Assembly: GCA_014879535.1 (NCBI GenBank)
Contig: JACSRX010000050.1
Location: 1-32,385 of the forward strand
Source: Chthoniobacterales bacterium
GTDB taxonomy: Bacteria; Verrucomicrobiota; Verrucomicrobiia; Chthoniobacterales; JACTMZ01
Direction: 5' to 3'
DNA: 32,385 bases
The translations under genes and the position numbers were made by a program. Positions within the stretch are counted from its first letter, which is position 1; each line of letters opens with the position of its first letter. The notes beneath the pieces are model-generated. The model was not told where the DNA came from and did no database searches. It saw nothing but the letters and a program-made list of their open reading frames with translations. Below are positions 14,622 to 22,100 of this stretch, in pieces.

Positions 14622-15295
14622 TGCCTGCGGGACGCCATGATCAGCCACACGAGGTTGCCGAGGGCGGCCACGAAAGCGGCGACGTAGGTCAGAGCGGCCG
14701 CGTTGAGCACGCTGTTGACTCCTGCCGCCTCGCCACCGGGCTGGATCATGCCCATCTGCTGCAGGATCACCTTGGCGCGCTTGGACGCGTCGAACTCCAC
14801 AGGAAGCGTGATGAGTTGGAAAAATGCCAGGACCGCGTAGCACACGATACCGAGCGTGATCAGCCCGCTGATGTGGAACAGGAATCCGCCGATGATGACC
14901 AAAGGCAGCATCTGCGAGGCCACCTGCGTGGCCGGCACCACGGCCATGCGCCACTTGAGCGGGGCGTAGGCGCGGGCGTGCTGGATCGCATGCCCGCACT
15001 CGTGGGCCGCGATGCCGAGGGCCGCCACGCTCGGCGTGTTGTAAACCTCGGAGGACAGGCAGAGACGCTTGTGCGTCGGGTCGTAATGGTCGCCAAGCAA
15101 CCCGTTAATCTCGCGCACCTCCACATCGTGGATCTGCGCGGCATTGAGAATCTCCCGGGCCGCCTGGGCGCCGGTCACATTCGAGGTCGCGCGCACCTTC
15201 TTGTATTTTCCGAACGCCCCCGACACGCGCATCTGCGCGTAGAGGCCAAGTAGGAGCGGAACACCGATCAGCACAAGATAAACGGTCATGTTCAT
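14618..15295 (-). CDS. zinc-dependent membrane metallopeptidase (YugP/Zn_peptidase_2 family)
   Basis: This 225-residue membrane protein has a membrane helix at residues 3-20. The zinc motif 'AALGIAAHECGHAIQHARAY' contains HECGH, with the catalytic Glu and two His ligands. Two further hydrophobic segments lie near 120-170, and the last helix is at about 200-220. This matches the PF04298-type (YugP) family, putative zinc proteases of unknown substrate. ATG 15295 was chosen, with 15289 as an alternative. The stop overlaps thiD by 4 bases. The next upstream gene is an M24 peptidase 55 bases away. Position in a run headed by a zinc importer may be meaningful because the enzyme needs zinc. Confidence 0.88.
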   Translation of the reverse strand: MNMTVYLVLIGVPLLLGLYAQMRVSGAFGKYKKVRATSNVTGAQAAREILNAAQIHDVEVREINGLLGDHYDPTHKRLCLSSEVYNTPSVAALGIAAHECGHAIQHARAYAPLKWRMAVVPATQVASQMLPLVIIGGFLFHISGLITLGIVCYAVLAFFQLITLPVEFDASKRAKVILQQMGMIQPGGEAAGVNSVLNAAALTYVAAFVAALGNLVWLIMASRRQ

Positions 15296-15350
15296 AAGCC
15301 TGCAATCATCTCCACTGACAACGGATGCGCAACCGTGTTCGAAATTTTTT

Positions 15351-16451
15351 TCACAATTCGAGCGGAACATCCAGGCGGGACAAACGCCGGTTGCCGGTCG
15401 CCGTCACGACAATCATGTCCTCGTGGCGCGCCCCGCCGACCGACGGGTAGTAGAGGCCCGGCTCCACCGTGAAGACCTGCCCGGCCCGGAAGGATGTCGC
15501 CGCAAGGCGCGGCTCCTCGTGCAGATCGAGCCCCAAGCCGTGACCGGTCCCGTGGAAAAATCCCGTCCATCGTCCGCCCTTGCGCCCGGTGGGATACCCC
15601 TCCGCCCGGAAGAATTCCTGCACGGTCTTGTGCACGGCCGCGCCTTTCACGCCGGGTTTCATCATGCGGATCGCCAGCCTCTGCGCCTCGCAGACCGTCT
15701 GCCACATCCTGCGCTGGGCCTCGTCCGCGCGTCCGCGCACCACGGTGCGCGTGAGGTCACCGTAAAATCCCGTGGCGCGATCACGCGGGAATACGTCCAG
15801 AATGATCAACTGATGGGCCCGCAGCGGTCCGTGTCCGCGTTCGTGGGGATCGCAGGCTTGGCGCCCGCCGGCCACGATCGTCCCCTCGACCGCGCCTCCC
15901 GCGTGCAACACGGCACAATCGATCTCCGCGCGGAGGAGTTCGCTGGTAAGCGGCCGGCCTCCCCATGTGAGCTTTCCGGAGCGTCCGATCTTCGACGCCC
16001 GGAGAACCTCCACCGCACGGAGAATGCCGGCTCCCGCGAGAGATGCCGCACGGCGGATTTGGCCGATCTCCCGGGGACTTTTGCATTCCCGTTCGGGCCA
16101 GAAGTGTCCCTCGACCGGCACCACCTTGATCCCTGATTTCTCAAGCATCCTCGCCATGCCGAGAGGGAAGTCCGCGGGAACATCCACCCGGCGGATCCTG
16201 AGGCGGCGCAGCAACTTCGCCGCCACGGCCCCCACGCTTGGACGCTCTCCGAGCCCGCGTGCCAGTTCCGTGAGGGAAAGCACCTCATCCACGCGCGCTT
16301 CGCGCCTTCCCCGGTCGATCTCGAGGTCGCTCAGCAGGACCGCGGTCTTTCCGCGATGCTCCAGGAAAATGAACGCATCCGGTGCCTGGAACCCGGTGGC
16401 ATAAAGCATGTCCGCCGAATCCGGACTGGCCGCATAAATGAGTTTCGCCAT
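15351..16451 (-). CDS. M24-family metallopeptidase (Xaa-Pro aminopeptidase-like)
   Basis: This 366-residue protein has an N-terminal creatinase-like domain (about 1-130) and a C-terminal pita-bread peptidase domain. The metal ligands are all visible: Asp in 'IILDVFPRD', Asp in 'TGFYGDLTRTVV', His in 'FHGTGHGLGLDLHE', Glu in 'VFTVEPGLYYP' and Glu in 'GGARHEDMIVV'. Such enzymes remove an N-terminal residue preceding proline and use Mn, Co or Zn. The ATG at 16451 was preferred. A TTG at 16487 would overlap the upstream stop by 4 bases (TTGA) and is a possible alternative. The neighbouring genes on the same strand are an alpha/beta hydrolase and a zinc peptidase. Confidence 0.92.
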   Translation of the reverse strand: MAKLIYAASPDSADMLYATGFQAPDAFIFLEHRGKTAVLLSDLEIDRGRREARVDEVLSLTELARGLGERPSVGAVAAKLLRRLRIRRVDVPADFPLGMARMLEKSGIKVVPVEGHFWPERECKSPREIGQIRRAASLAGAGILRAVEVLRASKIGRSGKLTWGGRPLTSELLRAEIDCAVLHAGGAVEGTIVAGGRQACDPHERGHGPLRAHQLIILDVFPRDRATGFYGDLTRTVVRGRADEAQRRMWQTVCEAQRLAIRMMKPGVKGAAVHKTVQEFFRAEGYPTGRKGGRWTGFFHGTGHGLGLDLHEEPRLAATSFRAGQVFTVEPGLYYPSVGGARHEDMIVVTATGNRRLSRLDVPLEL

Positions 16452-16483
16452 CACGCGCAGGGTCCGCCGCAGGCCTGCGCGGA

Positions 16484-17155
16484 TCAAGCCGTCAATCGGT
16501 CCAAAGCCCGCGCCACCTCCCGCGGCGCATCATGGAGAAGGCGGTGCCCGGCTCCGGGGACGGCATCGAACACCCCGGGAAATCCGGCATCCCTCATCGC
16601 CGCCAGCAGGCCCGTGAACTTCGCGTCACACACACCGGCCATCCAGACCAAGGGCCCTTCGAGACGCGCAGCTTCGGTGAATTGGTCGGCCACCGAAAAG
16701 TGCTCCAGCGCATCCGCCAGCTTCGCGCGGTCATAGTCCGCCTCCACACGTGGCGGAACGGCCCCGCCGGCGAGAACGTCCTGCGCATTCCACCTCGGGA
16801 TCAGGCTGTCCCATGGTTCGCTCCGGAATGCCGACGCCCAAGAGTCGTCCGATTCCCGCCGCGCCGACCGGGCGGCATCCGTCTGGAAATTCCCGGGGTT
16901 GGCCGAAAGCAGCAAGGCCCCGTGCCAGCGCTGGGGTTCCTCGACAAGCCAGCGGAGAGCGAGCCGCGCCCCGAAGGAATATCCGGCGAGCCAGGACTTC
17001 CCGACGAATGCCGGCGGCTTGCGCCAATCATCCCCTCCCGGCGCAAACAGGTCCGGGCAGCGCCAGTCGATATCCCCCTGCGAGGCGGCCTTCACCCCGT
17101 CCCAATCGCCGCCGCGACCGAGGAACCCGTGCAGCGCCAGCACGGACTGCTTCAT
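16484..17155 (-). CDS. alpha/beta hydrolase, MenH-like
   Basis: This 223-residue cytoplasmic protein has the oxyanion/HG motif 'LALHGFLGRGGDWDGV' and the nucleophile elbow 'LAGYSFGARLALRW' with Ser near residue 59. The acid Asp is in 'MAGVCDAKF' and the His in 'VPGAGHRLLHDAP' near the end. The pattern and size resemble MenH (menaquinone synthesis) and related small esterases, but no other men gene is present, so I call only the fold. The start overlaps the znuB stop by 4 bases (ATGA), so it is almost certainly translated from the transporter transcript. A role in zinc metabolism would be pure inference. Confidence 0.85.
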   Translation of the reverse strand: MKQSVLALHGFLGRGGDWDGVKAASQGDIDWRCPDLFAPGGDDWRKPPAFVGKSWLAGYSFGARLALRWLVEEPQRWHGALLLSANPGNFQTDAARSARRESDDSWASAFRSEPWDSLIPRWNAQDVLAGGAVPPRVEADYDRAKLADALEHFSVADQFTEAARLEGPLVWMAGVCDAKFTGLLAAMRDAGFPGVFDAVPGAGHRLLHDAPREVARALDRLTA

Positions 17156-18012
17156 GATTCGCGGCGGAAACCACCCGCACCCACCAGCGTCAGCAGATAG
17201 ATCCCCATGGCCACCAGCACGATGGTCGCGCCGGTCGCCGTCGAGGCGTAGAAGGACACGATCAATCCCGCCACCCCGGCCAGCACGGCCACGGCCACGG
17301 CCCACGCGAAGAACTCCGCGGTGCTGCGGGCGAGATTGCGCGCGGTCGCCGCCGGGAGGATGAGCAGCGCGTTGATCACCAGGATCCCGATCCACGGCAG
17401 GCTGAACGTCACGGTCACCGCCAGCGTGCCGGCGAAAAGCAGTTCCGCGGCGCCGGGTCGCCTCATCCGGCTGCGGGCGAGCGCCGGACTCACGCTCGCC
17501 AGCAGCAGGCGGTTGAAAAACACCAGGAACACCGACAGCACCGCAACGGCCAGCAACCCCAGCGAGGCGATGTCCCCCGCGGAAATCCCGAGCATGTCGC
17601 CGATGAGGAACTTCGTGTAACGGGCGAAGTCCCCGCCCCTTGAAAGAATCACGATCCCGAGCGAAACCGTGAATGCCATGACGAGGCCGATGGCGGTGTC
17701 GGACGACAAGCCGCCCCGCCGCCTCACCCATGCCACGAAGACCGTCAGGAACAGCGAGAAAAGGACCATGGACCACAGCGGGTTGCCCAGGCCGAGGATC
17801 ACCCCGAGGGCGATGCCCGTGAAGGCCGCATGGCCGACCGCCTCCGAGAAGAATGCCAGTCGGTTGGCGACCACCACGGTGCCGAGGGCGCCCAGCAACG
17901 GCGCGATGATCAGCACCGCCAGCAGCGCGAGGCGCATGAACTCGAATTCCGTCCATTCAAACGGCAGCGCCGCGACGGCCTGCTGCCACGGTTCGAGCCA
18001 CCCGCCGCTCAC
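17152..18012 (-). CDS. znuB: zinc/manganese ABC transporter, membrane permease
   Basis: This 286-residue permease of the ABC-3 family has about eight hydrophobic segments, including 'LALLAVLIIAPLLGALGTVV' and 'TLAVTVTFSLPWIGILVINA'. The cytoplasmic coupling region includes 'RLAFFSEAVGHAAFTGIALG', which is a hallmark of ZnuB/MntB-type proteins. It imports divalent metal with ZnuC and ZnuA. The start is GTG at 18012, overlapping the znuC stop (GTGA). The upstream open frame is not coding. The stop overlaps the alpha/beta hydrolase start. Zn is favoured over Mn because of the divergent Zur-like regulator, but the sequence does not settle it. Confidence 0.93.
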   Translation of the reverse strand: MSGGWLEPWQQAVAALPFEWTEFEFMRLALLAVLIIAPLLGALGTVVVANRLAFFSEAVGHAAFTGIALGVILGLGNPLWSMVLFSLFLTVFVAWVRRRGGLSSDTAIGLVMAFTVSLGIVILSRGGDFARYTKFLIGDMLGISAGDIASLGLLAVAVLSVFLVFFNRLLLASVSPALARSRMRRPGAAELLFAGTLAVTVTFSLPWIGILVINALLILPAATARNLARSTAEFFAWAVAVAVLAGVAGLIVSFYASTATGATIVLVAMGIYLLTLVGAGGFRRES

Positions 18013-18788
18013 GACAGCAATCCCTCCAGGCTGAACGCCTCGCGCACCCTCGGGTCGCGCAGCACCTCGGCGGGCGTCCCCTCGCACACGATCCTGCGGT
18101 CGAGGAAGACCATGCGGTCGGCGAATCGCGCCAGCGACGCCAGGTCGTGCGACACCAGCAGCACGGCAAGGTCGTATTCCCGGCGCAGGCGCGAGAGCAG
18201 TTCGTAGAATTTCTCCCGTCCGCTGTGGTCCACGCCGGACATCGGCTCGTCCAGCACGAGGATGTTCGGAACGGGGGTGAGCGCCAGCGCGAGAAGCACG
18301 CGCTGCAATTCTCCCCCAGACAAGGTCCCCAACCGCCGGTGCAGCAGGTGCACCGAGCCGCTGCGCGCCAGCCCCCCGGTCGCCTGGTCCAGCACCCCGC
18401 GCGACACCCCCAGACAAGCGGGGCGCGCCGCCAGCGAGGCCGCGAAAAGATCGAGCACGGAGATCGGCGCATCACGGTCGAAGCTCGCATGCTGCGGCAC
18501 ATAGCCGATCACGGGGCTGTCCGGACGACGATGCGCCGCGTCGAGGAAATGCACCTCCCCCTCATGCGGAATCTCGCCGAGCAGGCAGCGCACGAGCGTC
18601 GTCTTCCCCGCGCCGTTCTCGCCGACGACGGCCGTGAGCTCCCCGCAGTGAAGATGCAGGTCGACATTCTCCAGCACGGGCACGCCGCGGCGCGACACGC
18701 CGAGGCCGCGCATGGTCGTGCAGCACTCGCCGCACCGGTGCGGGGCGATTCCGTGGTGGGAGGGGGCGTCGTCGGCGGGAAGCTGCAC
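18009..18788 (-). CDS. znuC: zinc/manganese ABC transporter, ATP-binding subunit
   Basis: This 259-residue ATPase (from GTG 18788) has Walker A 'VGENGAGKTTLVR', signature 'LGTLSGGELQRVLLAL', Walker B 'ILVLDEPMSGVD' and H-loop 'LLVSHDLASL'. It belongs to the ABC family of ZnuC. An N-terminal extension of about 25 residues before the first strand contains HH, His and 'HRCGECCTTMRG'. This is a Cys/His cluster of the kind seen in a subset of metal-transport ATPases and may bind metal. The GTG start was chosen so that this cluster is included and the gene lies 16 bases after znuA. ATG 18713 would give a shorter protein. It overlaps znuB by 4 bases. Confidence 0.9.
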   Translation of the reverse strand: MQLPADDAPSHHGIAPHRCGECCTTMRGLGVSRRGVPVLENVDLHLHCGELTAVVGENGAGKTTLVRCLLGEIPHEGEVHFLDAAHRRPDSPVIGYVPQHASFDRDAPISVLDLFAASLAARPACLGVSRGVLDQATGGLARSGSVHLLHRRLGTLSGGELQRVLLALALTPVPNILVLDEPMSGVDHSGREKFYELLSRLRREYDLAVLLVSHDLASLARFADRMVFLDRRIVCEGTPAEVLRDPRVREAFSLEGLLS

Positions 18789-18804
18789 GGGATGAACGAT
18801 GCTC

Positions 18805-19683
18805 TCAGCGCAACGCCTGCGCCAGCACGGAGACGTTGTTCTCCATCGCCCGAAGCCAAGCCTCACGCGCCTCCTCCGGGGCAGACGGTCCGGTCACCAC
18901 CGGATCCAGCTCGTGGACCGTGAGCCCGGTCTCCCGCGCGACGATCCCGGCGCTCTGCTCGGGAAATTGCGGCTCGGCGAACAGGCCCTTCACATGGCGC
19001 GCACGCACCAGCTCGATCGTGGCGGCCAGTTCCTGCGCAACCGGTTCGGAGCCCGGCTCGCGTGCGATGACACCCGCAATCTCCAGCCCCAAATCGCGCG
19101 CAAGATACGGAAACGCCGCGTGGAACGTGACGATCGGCGCCCCCGCGAAGGGCCGCATCCGCTCCCTCGCCCGCATCTCCAAGGCGTTGATGCGCTCCTT
19201 GTATCGCCCCGCGTTGGCGCGGAACGCCTCCGCATTCGCCGGTGACGCCTCGCCCAGGACCTCCGCGATGTTGTCCACCTGACGGCGGGCGCCCTCGAAG
19301 CTCACCCACACATGGGGGTTGCCGTCCAGCAATGGAATCCCGCGGCTCACCTCGACCACCCGCAGGCGCGGAGACTGCCGTGCCACGCTTTCGAGAAACG
19401 GCTCCATGCCGGCACCGTTCACGAGAAACACGTCGGCCGCGGCAATCTTCCGGGCATCGCCCGTCGTCATCTGGTAGTCATGCAGGCATCCGACACGGGG
19501 ACTCGCAAGGTTGTCCACCTCCACCCCGTCAATGCCCGCCGTCACGTTCAGCGCCGCCACATACACCGGATAGAACGAGGTCAGCACCCGCAGCGGTTCC
19601 GCCTGTGCAGCCCCCGCGCGAAACCCTGCAAGGACCACCCCGCACAGCACGAGGGATTTGCAGACTGACAAATTCATTCTCAT
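18805..19683 (-). CDS. znuA: zinc/manganese ABC transporter, periplasmic binding protein
   Basis: This 292-residue member of the TroA/ZnuA cluster A-I binding proteins captures metal in the periplasm for ZnuBC. The signal peptide is at about residues 8-25 (AQA/EP). Likely metal ligands are His in 'GCLHDYQMTTGD', His in 'NPHVWVSFEG', His in 'VTFHAAFPYLARDLGLE' and Asp in 'VHELDPVVTG'. There is no long His-rich loop, unlike typical proteobacterial ZnuA, so Zn versus Mn is not decided. The start is 19683 or 19677 (MRMNLS or MNLS). It leads the run of nine minus-strand genes and is divergent from a Fur-family regulator. Confidence 0.93.
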   Translation of the reverse strand: MRMNLSVCKSLVLCGVVLAGFRAGAAQAEPLRVLTSFYPVYVAALNVTAGIDGVEVDNLASPRVGCLHDYQMTTGDARKIAAADVFLVNGAGMEPFLESVARQSPRLRVVEVSRGIPLLDGNPHVWVSFEGARRQVDNIAEVLGEASPANAEAFRANAGRYKERINALEMRARERMRPFAGAPIVTFHAAFPYLARDLGLEIAGVIAREPGSEPVAQELAATIELVRARHVKGLFAEPQFPEQSAGIVARETGLTVHELDPVVTGPSAPEEAREAWLRAMENNVSVLAQALR

Positions 19684-19824
19684 ATGATACGCAAATGTAT
19701 TCTGATTTATCGTATGCACGTTCTTTGCTCGTGCAATGCAAAAAATTGTCTTGGCAGTTTCAAGTCTGGGTCTGAGTTTGTCCGGGGAAGGCGCATCGTA
19801 ACGCCGTAACACGCAACAAATAAA
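19684..19824. promoter_or_regulatory. znuA/zur divergent intergenic region with candidate promoter and operator
   Basis: On the minus strand, TTGCAC and TACGAT lie 16 bases apart just upstream of znuA and could be its -35 and -10 elements. Between them and the start codon are ATACG (19687-19691) and CGTAT (19711-19715) as a 5-bp inverted pair, and a smaller ATAC/GTAT dyad lies inside. A Zur-type repressor could bind here, but the dyads are short and I cannot match them to a known consensus. This stretch is clearly more AT-rich than its neighbours. Confidence 0.35.
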
Positions 19825-20220
19825 GTGAACTACGCAACCCGACAAAGATCAGCAGTGCAAAAAACCTTGGATGATGCAGGCCGTCCGATGACGCCCGCAG
19901 AAATCTGGCAAGTTGCGCGGACAATATCCCCAGGATTGGGTATCGCCACCGTTTACCGCGCCCTACGCATCCTCATGGACATGGGCACCGTGGAGGTGGT
20001 GGACATTCCCGGGGCACCGCCGCACTACGAACGCAAACATCCGCACCATCACCATCATTTCCTCTGCGAGTCATGCCAGAGGGTTTACGAGGTGGAAGCG
20101 TGCACATCCGGCATCGACCAGACCGCCCCACCGGGGTTCCTGGTCAAGAGCCACTCGCTCACGCTTTACGGTGTCTGCGCGGAGTGCGCCGGAAAGGTGG
20201 CGGCCTCAAGCGCGGCCTGA
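19825..20220 (+). CDS. zur: Fur-family metalloregulator, probably Zur
   Basis: This 131-residue Fur-family repressor has an N-terminal winged helix (about 1-75), including 'MTPAEIWQVARTISPGLGIA' and 'TVYRALRILMDMGTVEVVD'. A metal-sensing half follows, with a His-rich stretch of 'HPHHHHH' and two CxxC pairs ('LCESCQRV' and 'VCAECAGK') that would hold structural zinc. It is divergent from znuACB, so zinc-dependent repression (Zur) is the most likely role. Fe (Fur), peroxide (PerR) or Mn sensing is possible. The start is GTG at 19825. A strong terminator follows the gene. Confidence 0.85.
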   Translation: MNYATRQRSAVQKTLDDAGRPMTPAEIWQVARTISPGLGIATVYRALRILMDMGTVEVVDIPGAPPHYERKHPHHHHHFLCESCQRVYEVEACTSGIDQTAPPGFLVKSHSLTLYGVCAECAGKVAASSAA

Positions 20221-20242
20221 ACTTCAAGGTTTCCCCACAACG

Positions 20243-20273
20243 GGCGGTTCGTTCTTCGGGACGAACCGCCTTT
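20243..20273 (+). terminator. rho-independent terminator after zur
   Basis: GGCGGTTCGT (20243-20252) pairs perfectly with ACGAACCGCC (20261-20270) around an 8-base loop containing TTCG, followed by TTT and a T-containing stretch. It lies 22 bases after the zur stop and before the prepilin-like gene. Confidence 0.85.
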
Positions 20274-20330
20274 GCGTTCGCACAAAGCGCTTCCATGCAC
20301 GATGGGGCGGTGGATACTGCGCCAGACACG

Positions 20331-20978
20331 ATGCCTCACCGCGGAGCGACTTCCGGGTTTTCCATCATCGAACTGCTGGCCACCCTTGCCATCATCCTCG
20401 TGCTGGCCGCAGCCGGCATGGCGGCGTGGCACGCGGCGATGCTTCAGGCGGATCGCGCCGATGCACTGGCCAAAATCCGCACGATGGGGACCGCCGTCCT
20501 GCAATACACCCACGATCACGGGGGCACTCTGCCACCGTTGTTTCCCGGGCAGGTCCTTGAATACGAAGCGGGCCGCGGCGGCCGGATCGTCACGGAATGC
20601 GCACCCTACCTCGGGGTGGAGGCGACCCCGGGCAAGCATCTTGTCGCCGCCCTCATGCCCCGCGCCTATGCACGCGTGGAATCCTCCGACCCGGCCGCCA
20701 AGCGCGTCTGTGTGATGAACACCTCCATCACCAACAATCTTGGCACCATCGCGCCGTTCGGCAGCGTGGTCGTTGGCGGACAGCCTCCCATCGGCCCCGT
20801 CCCTCTCGTGCAGCTCGGCGACCAGACCGGCCTGTGGATGATGAGCACGGCGGACCAGCAGCATCCGAACGTTGCCACGGCGCCGTGGAAAAACAACACG
20901 CCCCCGGATCCTCCACTGCAGGACATGCGCGCGGTTTTTCACTTCGACGGGTCCGCCGTCTTGGAGAAAACTCGCTGA
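20331..20978 (+). CDS. prepilin-type (type II/IV pseudopilin-like) protein
   Basis: This 215-residue protein has a type IV prepilin signal: a short basic leader, then 'GFSIIELLATLAIILVLAAA' with cleavage expected after the Gly and Glu at mature position 5. The long hydrophobic helix would pack into a pilus or secretion pseudopilus. The remainder is a globular domain with a C-terminal 'DMRAVFHFDGSAVL' segment. That segment resembles the C-terminal DG motif of the prepilin-like proteins common in Planctomycetes and Verrucomicrobia. ATG 20331 gives the shortest leader; ATG 20295 is an alternative. No pilus or secretion machinery is adjacent. It is followed 3 bases later by the sugar dehydrogenase gene. 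Confidence 0.82.
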   Translation: MPHRGATSGFSIIELLATLAIILVLAAAGMAAWHAAMLQADRADALAKIRTMGTAVLQYTHDHGGTLPPLFPGQVLEYEAGRGGRIVTECAPYLGVEATPGKHLVAALMPRAYARVESSDPAAKRVCVMNTSITNNLGTIAPFGSVVVGGQPPIGPVPLVQLGDQTGLWMMSTADQQHPNVATAPWKNNTPPDPPLQDMRAVFHFDGSAVLEKTR

Positions 20979-20981
20979 GTC

Positions 20982-22097
20982 ATGAAACCCCTCATCTTCC
21001 TCCTGCTTGCCGTCCAGACGCTTGGCGCCCAAGACGCGGTGACATCCTCGGTCCACCGCTTCCGCGTGGAGAAGGTTGCCGAGGGGCTCGACCATCCATG
21101 GGGTGTCGAGAAGCTTCCCGACGGCAGGTTCCTCATCACCGAGCGCGGCGGACGCCTGCTCCTGGTCTCCGCGAACGGCGTGGAAATGACGCCGGTCTCG
21201 GGCGTTCCCCCCGTCTTCGCACAGGGCCAAGGCGGCCTCCTCGACGTGACACTCCACCCCGAATATGCGGACAACGGCTGGATCTACCTCGCGCTTTCCA
21301 AACCGATCGGCGACGGCGCCCTCACATCGATCGTGCGTGCCAAGCTCGACGGCGACCGCCTCACGGATCTTGAGACGGTCTTCGATCCCCCCCCGGGCGA
21401 GGCCACCGACAAGAACATCCACTTCGGCTCCCGCATCGTGTTCGACGGACGGGGCTTCATGTTTTTCCCCGTCGGTGACCGCGGCGGCCCGACAACCCCT
21501 GACAACCTCGCCCAGAGCCTCGGCAGCGTGACCGGGAAAATCCACCGACTGCACGACGACGGACGGGTGCCGGAGGACAATCCCTTCGTCGGCACGCCCG
21601 GAGCGGTGCCTTCCATCTGGGCCTACGGCGTGCGCAACCCGCAGGGACTCGTTCACGACGCAGCCACCGGACGCCTGTGGGAGACCGAGCACGGCCCCCG
21701 CGGGGGCGATGAACTCAACATCATACGGAAAGGCGCCAACTACGGCTGGCCCGTGGCCACCTACGGCATCAACTACAGCGGCACGAAGATCACCGACAAG
21801 ACCTCGGCCCCCGGCATGGAGGACCCCATCGTGCAATGGACTCCTGTCATCGCCGCATCCGGGCTGGAACTTTACAAAGGCGGCAAATTCCCCCGCTGGC
21901 GCGGCAACCTTTTTGCCGGCGGACTTGCCGGACAAAAGCTCGTCCGCATCCAGCTCAACGGCACCGCCGTGACACGCCAGGAAAACCTCCTCGAGAACAC
22001 CGGACGCATCCGCGATGTGCGCACGTTCGACGACGGATTCCTCTACGTTCTCTACGACGAGCCCGGACAACTCGTCCGCCTCGTGCCCGCCGACTGA
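20982..22097 (+). CDS. PQQ-dependent aldose/glucose-sorbosone dehydrogenase, secreted
   Basis: This 371-residue GSDH-family protein is a six-bladed beta-propeller oxidoreductase related to E. coli YliI (aldose sugar dehydrogenase). The signal peptide is 'MKPLIFLLLAVQTLGAQ'. Family landmarks are 'GLDHPWGVEKLPDGRFLITE', 'GQGGLLDVTLHPEY', 'VFDGRGFMFFPVGDRGG', 'AYGVRNPQGLVHD' and 'ETEHGPRGGDELNIIRKGANYG'-type residues (the last spans about 228-249). It should act in the periplasm with PQQ and calcium. No PQQ biosynthesis genes are present here. The start is 3 bases after the prepilin-like gene stop. The gene converges with a metallophosphoesterase. The actual sugar substrate is unknown. Confidence 0.92.
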   Translation: MKPLIFLLLAVQTLGAQDAVTSSVHRFRVEKVAEGLDHPWGVEKLPDGRFLITERGGRLLLVSANGVEMTPVSGVPPVFAQGQGGLLDVTLHPEYADNGWIYLALSKPIGDGALTSIVRAKLDGDRLTDLETVFDPPPGEATDKNIHFGSRIVFDGRGFMFFPVGDRGGPTTPDNLAQSLGSVTGKIHRLHDDGRVPEDNPFVGTPGAVPSIWAYGVRNPQGLVHDAATGRLWETEHGPRGGDELNIIRKGANYGWPVATYGINYSGTKITDKTSAPGMEDPIVQWTPVIAASGLELYKGGKFPRWRGNLFAGGLAGQKLVRIQLNGTAVTRQENLLENTGRIRDVRTFDDGFLYVLYDEPGQLVRLVPAD

Positions 22098-22100
22098 CGG

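Noticed and set aside
14619-14700. TPP riboswitch for thiD
   Set aside because: thiD starts inside the preceding gene by a 4-base overlap, leaving no leader, and no such sequence is visible.
16484-17155. Naming the alpha/beta hydrolase menH
   Set aside because: The fold and catalytic residues fit, but no menaquinone genes are near and many small esterases share the same pattern.
20166-22070. 634-codon minus-strand open frame
   Set aside because: It is antisense to the prepilin-like and sugar dehydrogenase genes, both supported by motifs.
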